From positions 1-50,830 of the forward strand of contig JALUYL010000057.1 of the NCBI GenBank assembly GCA_027012955.1: a stretch of DNA of 50,830 bases, read 5' to 3'. Positions 29,219-37,855 of the stretch are shown here, piece after piece. The position numbers were made by a program, and so were the translations under genes. The DNA comes from Sulfurovum sp. (GTDB taxonomy: Bacteria; Campylobacterota; Campylobacteria; Campylobacterales; Sulfurovaceae). Below the pieces are notes generated by a model that saw only the letters and a program-made list of their open reading frames with translations, was not told where the DNA came from and made no database searches. Position 1 is the stretch's first letter. The number at the start of each line of letters is the position of its first letter.

Positions 29219-30358
29219 ATGAAAGTATTTGTTAATAGTGAGGAAGTAGGTCATCTGCATAGAGAAGAAAAATATGTCTTTAATTATAGTACAGATGCCA
29301 AAGGTATTATAAGCCTTACCATGCCTATTCGTAGTGAGAGTTGGACAAGTGAAACTTTGCATCCTATTTTTCAAATGAATATGCCCGAAGGGGCATTGCG
29401 TGAGGTGATTAAAAATCATTTTTCCAAAATAGAAAAAATGGACGATATGGGTTTTTTGAAGATTATTGGTCCTTATGTTTTGGGGCGTGTTAAATTTCAA
29501 GAGATTGCAATCTCTCAAAGTAATTTGAGTTTAGATGAGATACTTAACTCAGAAAAAGAGAATCTTTTTGAAGAACTTATGGAACGCTTTGCTATACGCT
29601 CAGGTGTTTCTGGTGTGCAACCTAAATTATTGCTCACTGCACAAAATAAAACGACGATGCATTTTGAACACTACATTGTAAAATCATGGCAGGCAGAGTA
29701 CCCCCAACTGGCACTCAATGAATACTTTTGTATGCGTGCAATACAGCATGCTGGACTCGAGACACCTGAGTTTTACATTAATGATGATTTGTCTCTTTTT
29801 GTGATGAAACGTTTCGATATCATGGAAAATGGAAAATACTTAGGCTTTGAAGATATGTGTGTCCTGACAGGGCGAGGTACCGATGATAAATATGAAGGCT
29901 CTTATGAAGAGGTAATAAGGGTGATAAAGGATGTTGTTTCTCCCCCTCATAGAAAAAGAGCCATAAAATCATTGTTTACAGCACTTGTCATGAACCATTT
30001 TTTACGTAATGGTGATGGACATCTTAAAAACTATGGGGTGCTTTATGAAAATGATTATGAAGATGCCCGTTTGGCACCTATTTACGATGTGATAACAACG
30101 ACATGCTACATAAAAAAAGATATTCCTGCACTGCGTATGAGTGATGCAAAACTATGGTGGAAACAAAAAACCTATAAAACATTTGCCAAACTTTCTTGTG
30201 GATTGACAGATAAGGAGTATGGTGAGGTTATACAGAAATGTCAAAATGCTATAGCCATAACTAAAAAAGAAATACAATCCTATACATGCAAAGACGAAAA
30301 GGTGAAAGATTTTTTGGTGCATCTTGGTAGTTGTTGGCGTGATGGGTTTGAGAGATAA
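29219..30358 (+). CDS. HipA-family kinase (putative toxin)
   Basis: SGVQPKLL, HYIVKSW, NHFLRNGDGHLKNYGVL, LAPIYDVITT. Confidence 0.9.
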   Translation: MKVFVNSEEVGHLHREEKYVFNYSTDAKGIISLTMPIRSESWTSETLHPIFQMNMPEGALREVIKNHFSKIEKMDDMGFLKIIGPYVLGRVKFQEIAISQSNLSLDEILNSEKENLFEELMERFAIRSGVSGVQPKLLLTAQNKTTMHFEHYIVKSWQAEYPQLALNEYFCMRAIQHAGLETPEFYINDDLSLFVMKRFDIMENGKYLGFEDMCVLTGRGTDDKYEGSYEEVIRVIKDVVSPPHRKRAIKSLFTALVMNHFLRNGDGHLKNYGVLYENDYEDARLAPIYDVITTTCYIKKDIPALRMSDAKLWWKQKTYKTFAKLSCGLTDKEYGEVIQKCQNAIAITKKEIQSYTCKDEKVKDFLVHLGSCWRDGFER

Positions 30359-30425
30359 TACTTTATGTGCACATACTATACACATAAAAGCATTATGATA
30401 GTAGCAGAAAAATAGAGGAAAAAAT

Positions 30426-31079
30426 ATGAAAATACTACTCATGGAAGATGACCCCGTTTTAGGGGAGATAGTGGCAGATTATCTGCAAGGATTTTATGAA
30501 ACAGATAGGGCATTTGACTCTGCTGAGGCGCAAGAATTCATTGATGAAAAGCGTTATGACTTGTTCATCTTTGACATTAATGTTCCAGGGAAGTCAGGTG
30601 TGGAACTACTGGAAGAGTTACGTTCTTTTAATGATACAACACCTGCTATTATCATCACAGCGTATGCCGATACAAAACACTTAAAAGAGAGCTTTGATGC
30701 GGGAGCACATGATTACATACGTAAGCCTTTTGAGCTAGAAGAGTTGAAGCTTCGCATTGAAAAGAGTAGGGTATTGTTTCATATAGAGCAGGATGTACCC
30801 ATGCAGATTAGTGAAACGTTGACGTACTACCCTCGTAAACATCTTGTAAGTGATGGAAAAAAAGAGCAAGGGTTACGCCCAAAAGAAGCAAAGATTTTAG
30901 ACTACTTCATCGCACATCCTCAAAGGCTCATTAGTCAAGAAGAGTTGGTGCAGAACATTTGGGGGTTTGATGAACTTCCAAGTGATGCAACCTTGCGTTC
31001 ATACATTAGAAAGCTTAGAGAGGTGATAGGGAGTGAAAAGATAGTCACACAAAGAGGTTTAGGCTACCGATATGAATGA
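30426..31079 (+). CDS. OmpR-family response regulator
   Basis: MKILLMEDDPVLGEI...FDINVPGKSG...RKPFE; C-terminal wHTH. Confidence 0.92.
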   Translation: MKILLMEDDPVLGEIVADYLQGFYETDRAFDSAEAQEFIDEKRYDLFIFDINVPGKSGVELLEELRSFNDTTPAIIITAYADTKHLKESFDAGAHDYIRKPFELEELKLRIEKSRVLFHIEQDVPMQISETLTYYPRKHLVSDGKKEQGLRPKEAKILDYFIAHPQRLISQEELVQNIWGFDELPSDATLRSYIRKLREVIGSEKIVTQRGLGYRYE

Positions 31080-32247
31080 TTTGGAAAAAAAATCCTTTTA
31101 CTCTTTTCTCGGATTGTATATTATCTCTTCTCTTCTCTTTTTAGCAGGCATTGGCTACTGGTATTATACGGCACAAAAAAACGCCTTTCAAAATGAAACC
31201 TATTATAAATTACAGCATATTTCTGACGTGATAGCAGGCGATATCATCATGGCACACATGCAGGGGAAACCCTTACATGAGTCTAAAGTACCTGAGGGTA
31301 TACATTTGGCGCTGATTGATACCGAGGGAAAGGTAGTCAAGGGTAGCTTGGTAGTACCAGAGCTTGACGAAAAAGATTTACTAAACAAAGATTTAATGAA
31401 AAAAGAGGGCTACTTTATGCAAAATGGTTATACCATTTTCATATCAGATGCTCCTAAAGACCACCTCAATATCGCGTATGTGGTGGCACAGTCCAATAGC
31501 CTGGGGAAAGAACTAACGTTACTACGTTCTCGTGTACTTAAGGTGTTGTTGTGGGCAGCATGTTTTGTGGTGCTCATAGCCTGGGTACTTTCAAAACTTT
31601 TCATGAAGCCTGTACATCAGCGTGTGGCACAGATAGAGCGTTTTATCAATGACATTACGCATGAACTAAACACTCCCATCACCTCTTTGTCAATGTCCAC
31701 TAAACTGGCACTCAAACAAGGTGAGTGTACCTCTAAAATGTTGAACAACATTTCCATAAGTACCAAGCAACTCTATGACATTTACCGTTCTTTAACCTAC
31801 CTCAATTTCTCAAATAAAAAAGAGATAGCCGAAGCCCTAGATATGAAAGAAACATTGGAAAAAAGTGTAGCGTACTATTGTGCCCTTGCAGAGATAAAAC
31901 GTATCTCTTTTGACGTAAAACTTGAATCTACATTGTTTTCTATTCCTGAGGCACAAGCCACGTTACTTTTTGGTAATCTTATAGGCAATGCCATTAAGTA
32001 CTCCTCCCCCAAATCTAAAATAGAGATTGTACTTAAAGACAATGTTTTGATAATAAAAGATGAAGGAATTGGTATAGAAGAGGCACAACAAAAGAAGATT
32101 TTTGACAAATTTAAACGGGGTACAGAGTATTCTGGTGGTTTTGGTGTGGGCTTGAGTATTGTGAAGAGTATTTGTGATGAGTATAATATACGCATAGTAC
32201 TCAATTCAGTTTTCGGAGAATATACTGAATTTAGATTATATTTTTAA
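31072..32247 (+). CDS. Sensor histidine kinase
   Basis: ITHELNTPITSLSMS H-box; GNLIGNAIKYSS N-box; DEGIGI; FGVGLSIVKSI. Confidence 0.92.
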   Translation: MNDLEKKSFYSFLGLYIISSLLFLAGIGYWYYTAQKNAFQNETYYKLQHISDVIAGDIIMAHMQGKPLHESKVPEGIHLALIDTEGKVVKGSLVVPELDEKDLLNKDLMKKEGYFMQNGYTIFISDAPKDHLNIAYVVAQSNSLGKELTLLRSRVLKVLLWAACFVVLIAWVLSKLFMKPVHQRVAQIERFINDITHELNTPITSLSMSTKLALKQGECTSKMLNNISISTKQLYDIYRSLTYLNFSNKKEIAEALDMKETLEKSVAYYCALAEIKRISFDVKLESTLFSIPEAQATLLFGNLIGNAIKYSSPKSKIEIVLKDNVLIIKDEGIGIEEAQQKKIFDKFKRGTEYSGGFGVGLSIVKSICDEYNIRIVLNSVFGEYTEFRLYF

Positions 32248-32925
32248 ACCTATTTGATATCCTGTCTTACTATTGTTAAGTATTATTTCAGGCGTAGTTG
32301 CCTTTCTGATACGATAGACAAGTGAACGTAACGCTTGGAGTGACATGGGTCTTTCCCATAGTGTATCAAGTATCGCTTCAGCTTGAAGTGAACAATGTTT
32401 ATTTTTGCAAAGTAAGGCGATGAGATTGAGTGCTTTGGATCCGAGGTAAACCTTTTTTGAATGGTGAAATAATGCATGTTTGTCTGTATGAAAACTATAA
32501 TCTCCAATGAGCCTAACAATAGTTGACGGAAAGTTTTTTTTCGTGTTCAGTAAGAGGTCGTTAATATGCGATTGTGCTAGAGCGAGTGTAGCGAGTATCT
32601 CTTTGTCTCGGTAAGGTTTGAGTAAATATCCAAAAGCTTTAGAATCTACAGCAAAATCTATCATTTCTTTATCTGAATAGGCTGTAAGAAAAACAATTAA
32701 AATTTTGGGATTATATCTGCTTATTTCCAGTGCTGCATCACAACCTGATATATTATCTTCAAGCATTACATCCATGAGTATGACATCAGGGTTTTCTTGT
32801 TTTGCAATACGTATGGCATCTGCACCTGTTTCAACACTTTCAAGTACTTCATATCCTTCGAATTCAAGTAATTTTTTAAGATAATTTGCTGGAATTATCT
32901 CATCTTCCACGATAAGAATTTTCAT
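32236..32925 (-). CDS. Response regulator with C-terminal winged-helix domain
   Basis: MKILIVEDEIIPANYLKK...DVILMDVMLEDNISG...LLKPYRDKE. Confidence 0.88.
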   Translation of the reverse strand: MKILIVEDEIIPANYLKKLLEFEGYEVLESVETGADAIRIAKQENPDVILMDVMLEDNISGCDAALEISRYNPKILIVFLTAYSDKEMIDFAVDSKAFGYLLKPYRDKEILATLALAQSHINDLLLNTKKNFPSTIVRLIGDYSFHTDKHALFHHSKKVYLGSKALNLIALLCKNKHCSLQAEAILDTLWERPMSLQALRSLVYRIRKATTPEIILNNSKTGYQIGLKI

Positions 32926-34046
32926 TCAATGTCTCCTTGAAAAGTAATCTCATAGATAAGTCCCTCGTTATGTTGTATCGTTAAATCAGCTTTGAGTTGT
33001 TTCACTGACATTTTGATGAGTTTTTGACCAAACCCTTCATTTTCTTCTTGTATACCAATGCCATTATCTTGGTAGATAAACTTATAATAATATTCATGTT
33101 TTTGTAAACAAATATCTATCATACCTTTTTGATTTTTAAAAGCATATTTTATAGAATTCGTCATCAGTTCATTGACAATAATCCCAAATTGTATCATAGA
33201 CTCAATATTGAGTTCCAATGGTATGATATCTAGGGTTATGTCAACGGCATCACTATAGGATTCTGTAATCAGAATATGTTTTGAAAGTTTGCTAATATAG
33301 GTTTTAAAGTTGATATGTTCTAAATCCTCACTTTGATAGAGTACCTCATGTACCATGGCAATAGACTCAATACGTAGTTTATTTTGGTTGATGAGTTTCT
33401 GCAATTCGTCAATATTACTTTCAAACTTTTCAAGTCCAAGTATAGAGGAAACAATATTAAGATTGTTTTTAACACGGTGATGTATTTCTCTGAGTAAAAA
33501 AGCTTTTTGTTGGTGTGCTTTTTGTAGCTCAATATATGACTTTTTGATAGATTGGTTATAGACTAAACTTAATCCCAAGATAAAGAAAAAAAGTAAAAAG
33601 AAGGCACTTAAAAAGTCAACGTCATTGAGGTAATGGTATTGTGATTTGTGTAAAAACCCATAGAGCATTACAATAAAAAACAGGGCTAAAAAAAGAGAAC
33701 CATGATAGAGAAAGTCTTTATATTCTAGTAGTATTGACGCAGTAAGAGGTACAAGGAGTATGAGTAAAATATGTAAACTATATTGAAAATAGATAATAAA
33801 AGCAAAGATAACAAATGTTGCAAGCCAAAAGAGAGAAATGATGGTGAGTGAAAAATGCCGTTTTTTTTCATAGTGGCGTATAATAAAATACCCTATAAAA
33901 AGTGCTATAGCATCTATAATACTCACCATATATTCATGTGTATAAATACGTATAAATGCAGATAAAAGGGCTCCTGTAATAAAAATAATGAGAACACCAT
34001 AGAGGTATTGTTCTTTATCAGAAGTATAATCTTTTTTATTAAGCAT
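32922..34046 (-). CDS. Membrane sensor histidine kinase (HisKA_2/HWE-like)
   Basis: LREIHHRVKNNLNIVSSILGLE; IVNELMTNSIKYAF; DNGIGI; N-terminal multi-TM. Confidence 0.9.
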   Translation of the reverse strand: MLNKKDYTSDKEQYLYGVLIIFITGALLSAFIRIYTHEYMVSIIDAIALFIGYFIIRHYEKKRHFSLTIISLFWLATFVIFAFIIYFQYSLHILLILLVPLTASILLEYKDFLYHGSLFLALFFIVMLYGFLHKSQYHYLNDVDFLSAFFLLFFFILGLSLVYNQSIKKSYIELQKAHQQKAFLLREIHHRVKNNLNIVSSILGLEKFESNIDELQKLINQNKLRIESIAMVHEVLYQSEDLEHINFKTYISKLSKHILITESYSDAVDITLDIIPLELNIESMIQFGIIVNELMTNSIKYAFKNQKGMIDICLQKHEYYYKFIYQDNGIGIQEENEGFGQKLIKMSVKQLKADLTIQHNEGLIYEITFQGDIE

Positions 34047-34082
34047 TAGTATCCTTGCGCGTGATTTTTATTATACCATAAT

Positions 34083-35008
34083 GAAACAGAACACTTACGT
34101 CATTATTTTTTCTTATAATATAAACAAGATGAATTCGAATTTCAAGCGAATTCACCCAACTGAAAAAAAAGGATAAAAAATGAAAACAATCATACAAACG
34201 CTCATACTCACACTAAGTTTCGTCTTGTTTACCGCTTGTGGAGGAAGTGGTAATACTACGACAAATACAGGAACATCAACAACCACTACTATTACCTATA
34301 ATGGTACGACTTATGGCTTTGTCACATCTCCCTATACAGGCAAAGTATGGCTAGACAGAAACCTAGGTGCTGCACGGGTATGTACCAGCTTCAATGATAC
34401 AGCCTGTTATGGTGACTATTATCAGTGGGGGAGAAACTTTGATGGACATCAAGATAGTCTATCAGCCACGACAACGACACTTGCCACTAATGTCAATAGT
34501 GCAGGTAGCAGTTTTATACTTTCGGGATTTCCATTCGATTGGGCATCCGTAGATGCTAATGGGTCTATACGCTCAGCAAACTGGTCTAAAACAGATGGCT
34601 CTTCTGTCTGTCCTGTAGGATTTAGGGTACCAACCATTACAGAACTAAACGCAGAAACTATAAACAATGGTGTAACCGATAATGCCACTGCCTTTGCAAA
34701 CTTCCTGAAACTGCCCTCTGCTGGTTACCGCGTCGGCTCAGCTCCCTTGTCCAATCAGGGTTCGTGGGGCTATGTGTGGGCTAGTTCGGCCAGTGGTTCT
34801 TCTTCGCGCCGCGTCAACTTCGACAGTGGCACTGCGTACGCGTACTACGACGCACGTGTCAATGGCTTATCTGTACGTTGTTTGAAGAATTAAGATTTAG
34901 TACTTGCAAGCTTCAGCTCTCTTGAAATTTTTTTGAAGTGATATGTCCTAAATTATCACTTTAATAGAGTACTTCCTCTCGTGACGACGTTTAACGTCGT
35001 CACGAGAG
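34083..35008 (+). repeat. Tandem duplication unit 1 (promoter, leader, lipoprotein gene)
   Basis: GAAACAGAACACTTACGTCATTATTTTTTCTTATAATATAAACAAGATGAATTCGAATTTC... recurs at 35009. Confidence 0.9.
34180..34893 (+). CDS. FISUMP/C-type-lectin-like lipoprotein, paralog 1, with DGR-variable-region-like C-terminus
   Basis: Lipobox LFTAC; YNGTTYGFVTSPYTGKVWLDRNLGA...GFRVPTITEL...NGLSVRCLKN. Confidence 0.8.
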   Translation: MKTIIQTLILTLSFVLFTACGGSGNTTTNTGTSTTTTITYNGTTYGFVTSPYTGKVWLDRNLGAARVCTSFNDTACYGDYYQWGRNFDGHQDSLSATTTTLATNVNSAGSSFILSGFPFDWASVDANGSIRSANWSKTDGSSVCPVGFRVPTITELNAETINNGVTDNATAFANFLKLPSAGYRVGSAPLSNQGSWGYVWASSASGSSSRRVNFDSGTAYAYYDARVNGLSVRCLKN

Positions 35009-35011
35009 GAA
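34973..35011. repeat. 39-bp near-perfect palindrome at the duplication junction
   Basis: TTCCTCTCGTGACGACGTT-T-AACGTCGTCACGAGAGGAA; 19-bp perfect arms. Confidence 0.95.
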
Positions 35012-35865
35012 ACAGAACACTTACGTCATTATTTTTTCTTATAATATAAACAAGATGAATTCGAATTTCAAGCGAATTCACCCAACTGAAAAAAAAGGAT
35101 AAAAAATGAAAACAATCATACAAACGCTCATACTAACACTAAGTCTCGTCTTGTTTACCGCTTGTAGTGGTAGAGGTAATACTACGACAAATACAGGAGC
35201 AACCACAACCACTACTATTACCTATAATGGTACGACTTATGGTTTTGTCACATCTCCCTATACAGGCAAAGTATGGCTAGACAGAAACCTAGGTGCTGCA
35301 CGGGTATGTACCAGCTTCAATGATACAGCCTGTTATGGTGACTATTATCAGTGGGGGAGAAATGCTGATGGGCATGAGAACTCTATAAGTGGTACTGTAG
35401 GTGTACAGGCTACAGATGTAAACAATACGGGCAACACCTTTTTTGTCATAGGGTTTAGTGATTGGGCATCAGTAGATGTTAATGGAAGCCAACGCTCTGC
35501 AAATTGGTCTAAAACTGATGGATCTTCTGTCTGTCCTATAGGGTTTAGAGTGCCGACACTTTTTGAGTTAAAAGCAGAAACGTTAGATCAGAATGTAACC
35601 AATAGTGCCACAGCCTTTGCAAATTTTCTTAAACTTCCGTCTGCTGGATACCGAAGCTACATCGATGGCTCTATGGGTAATTTAGATTTGGCGGGATTTT
35701 TGTGGGGTAGTCCAGGTGTTGGTGTGACCTCTTTCGCATTTGTTGGTGCAGGGTGGGGCAGTGGATCTAGTGGAAATGGCTTATCTGTACGTTGTTTGAA
35801 GAATTAAGATTTAGTACTTGAAAGCTTTATCTCTCTTGAAATTTTTTTGAAGTGACATTGGAATC
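35009..35865 (+). repeat. Tandem duplication unit 2
   Basis: Same promoter/leader/5' coding sequence as unit 1; similarity extends to about TTTTTTTGAAGTGA beyond the stop codon. Confidence 0.85.
35106..35807 (+). CDS. FISUMP/C-type-lectin-like lipoprotein, paralog 2
   Basis: N-terminal half and C-terminal NGLSVRCLKN nearly identical to paralog 1; divergent between LPSAGYR and NGLSVRC. Confidence 0.8.
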   Translation: MKTIIQTLILTLSLVLFTACSGRGNTTTNTGATTTTTITYNGTTYGFVTSPYTGKVWLDRNLGAARVCTSFNDTACYGDYYQWGRNADGHENSISGTVGVQATDVNNTGNTFFVIGFSDWASVDVNGSQRSANWSKTDGSSVCPIGFRVPTLFELKAETLDQNVTNSATAFANFLKLPSAGYRSYIDGSMGNLDLAGFLWGSPGVGVTSFAFVGAGWGSGSSGNGLSVRCLKN

Positions 35866-35925
35866 TAAAGTCGGTCATGGGACAACTTTTAGGTTGAGAT
35901 TTGGTCACCTCTAATAAAAATAGGG

Positions 35926-35956
35926 TAACATTGTACTAACAAAAGTATTTTATAAT
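35926..35956 (+). promoter_or_regulatory. TAACA-N6-TAACA-N9-TATAAT promoter (box 3)
   Basis: TAACATTGTACTAACAAAAGTATTTTATAAT. Confidence 0.8.
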
Positions 35957-35978
35957 ACCAAACAATAAGGAGTAAACG

Positions 35979-36419
35979 ATGATGATTAAATATTTTTTAA
36001 TCGTACTGACTACTTTCCTTATGTTTGGTACTAGTGCTTACGCACAAACAAATACGGGAAAAGAAGAGACTATAAAAGCGCTTGTAGAAAAAGTAAAACA
36101 AGCTCCCCCCTCGCAAAAGAGGGTTCTTATGAACCAGTTAAAGGTTAAACTGCGTTCTATGAGTAAAGAAAATAGACAACAAGTCATGATGGACTTGCGA
36201 CATGCCTTTAACGCAGAACGTCGTATACAAGGTGTAAAAGGGATGACAACATCCATGCAGCAAAGTTCTGCATCGATGATGGATGCGTCTAAAAACATGA
36301 AAGATGCCATGAACCAAGGCATGATGAATAGAAACAATATGTCTGGGGGCGGAATGCCCGGAGGTGGCATGCCAGGTGGTGGTATGAACCCAAGTCCAAA
36401 TATGGCTAAAGGACACTAG
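35979..36419 (+). CDS. Exported Met/Gly-rich protein (putative metal binding)
   Basis: Signal peptide; C-terminal MNQGMMNRNNMSGGGMPGGGMPGGGMNPSPNMAKGH. Confidence 0.75.
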   Translation: MMIKYFLIVLTTFLMFGTSAYAQTNTGKEETIKALVEKVKQAPPSQKRVLMNQLKVKLRSMSKENRQQVMMDLRHAFNAERRIQGVKGMTTSMQQSSASMMDASKNMKDAMNQGMMNRNNMSGGGMPGGGMPGGGMNPSPNMAKGH

Positions 36420-36422
36420 TTA

Positions 36423-37196
36423 ATGACCTTGCGTATGCTGATTGTACTGTGTTTTATGGTAGTTACCATGGGGCATGCATACGTATATAGTGATTACGAC
36501 ATAGATGGGGTGGAGGACAGTAAAGATGCCTGCCCCAATACCCCTTTCGACCTCACAGTCGATGAATATGGTTGTGCAGAAGGAAGCAAAGCAAAAGGCA
36601 CATGGACATTACTTACAGGTACCATTACCGGTATCGATAAAGATGCAGATACACTTACAAACTTTTTACTTTATGTAAATTATCGTTATAAAAGTTGGGA
36701 TTTCTCAGCCTCTACGTTTAATGATATCCAAAATACTACGACACAGCTACCAAACACGCTATATCTTACAACTGGGTACCGATTTAAGCCCGTAGAAAAT
36801 ATACAGATGAAAGTGTCTGTAGGAACAAAACAGTCAGATGTGCAAGATGACTATTATCTTTCGACAAATGTAGATTATGCTTTAGATGAAGATAAAAATC
36901 TTTTTCTTTACTACGGCTATACGGTTGCACAAGACAGTAGTACACAAAAATATGATAACTTTCATACACTGTCTTTGGGTGTGGGGTCTGCGTTGACTGA
37001 CTATTGGTACAGTGCTGTTTCTTATGACTACTCTGGTGCAACCTTACGCAATACAGATGACTATAAGGTATTAAGCTGGGTCAATACATTTGCATTGACA
37101 CCCAAATATTATTTTGTTACCAACTATAGTTATGGACTCAATACAGCAACAACAGACCATACTATCAGTGTACAGTTTGGTGTGAAGTTTGACTAA
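36423..37196 (+). CDS. Beta-barrel envelope protein with N-terminal calcium/TSP3-like motif
   Basis: Signal peptide; DYDIDGVEDSKDACPNTPFDLTVDEYGC then amphipathic strands. Confidence 0.7.
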   Translation: MTLRMLIVLCFMVVTMGHAYVYSDYDIDGVEDSKDACPNTPFDLTVDEYGCAEGSKAKGTWTLLTGTITGIDKDADTLTNFLLYVNYRYKSWDFSASTFNDIQNTTTQLPNTLYLTTGYRFKPVENIQMKVSVGTKQSDVQDDYYLSTNVDYALDEDKNLFLYYGYTVAQDSSTQKYDNFHTLSLGVGSALTDYWYSAVSYDYSGATLRNTDDYKVLSWVNTFALTPKYYFVTNYSYGLNTATTDHTISVQFGVKFD

Positions 37197-37818
37197 GCTT
37201 TTACTTCTTGAAGATGACCCAAATCTATCTAAAACACTTGTAAAGTACTTAAGCAAGCATGGTTATGATGTTGACTGGGCAAAACATGGAGAAGAAGCGT
37301 TGGACTTTGCATATGAGCATAGTTATGCACTCTATCTATTTGATATTAATGTACCTCTTTTAAATGGGGTTGATTTACTGGCATCTTTACGTGAAGCAGA
37401 AGATTTTACACCTACTATCATCATCTCGGCGCAAATAGACATCGATTCGGTAACAAAAGGGTTTGTCGCTGGGGCAGATGACTATGTCAAAAAGCCTTTT
37501 GACCCAGAAGAGTTACTGGTACGTATCAAAGCAAAAACAGCGGTGCTTAAAGATACGCTTACGCTTAGAGATTATGCTCTTGACAGACATACGCAAACGT
37601 TGAGCTATAAGGGAGAACCACTCTATATGGGAGAGGTTCAAAAAAATATATTTATGCAACTGCTTGTAAACTATCCAAATCCTGTGATAAAAGACGTGTT
37701 ATTGGATTGTTTGGAAAAACCCACAGATTTGGCGCTACGTGTCAATATGGCAAAGCTCAAGAAAAATATTAAGCTCGATATCTCATCCGTTCGAGGAGTA
37801 GGTTATAAAATTATCTGA
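37189..37818 (+). CDS. OmpR-family response regulator
   Basis: LLLLEDDPNLSKTL...FDINVPLLNG...KKPFDPEELLVRIKAK. Confidence 0.92.
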   Translation: MTKLLLLEDDPNLSKTLVKYLSKHGYDVDWAKHGEEALDFAYEHSYALYLFDINVPLLNGVDLLASLREAEDFTPTIIISAQIDIDSVTKGFVAGADDYVKKPFDPEELLVRIKAKTAVLKDTLTLRDYALDRHTQTLSYKGEPLYMGEVQKNIFMQLLVNYPNPVIKDVLLDCLEKPTDLALRVNMAKLKKNIKLDISSVRGVGYKII

Positions 37819-37855
37819 AAAAGAGTCACTGTTTAAAAGTTTTTTACTTTTTCTT

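Noticed and set aside
32236-32247. Tail-to-tail overlap of the HK (31072-32247) and opposing RR (32236-32925) as regulatory antisense
   Set aside because: A 12-bp stop-codon overlap is common between convergent genes and is not by itself evidence of regulation
34083-35865. A complete diversity-generating retroelement in the window
   Set aside because: No reverse-transcriptase ORF, Avd-like ORF or template repeat found; only a VR-like target is supported
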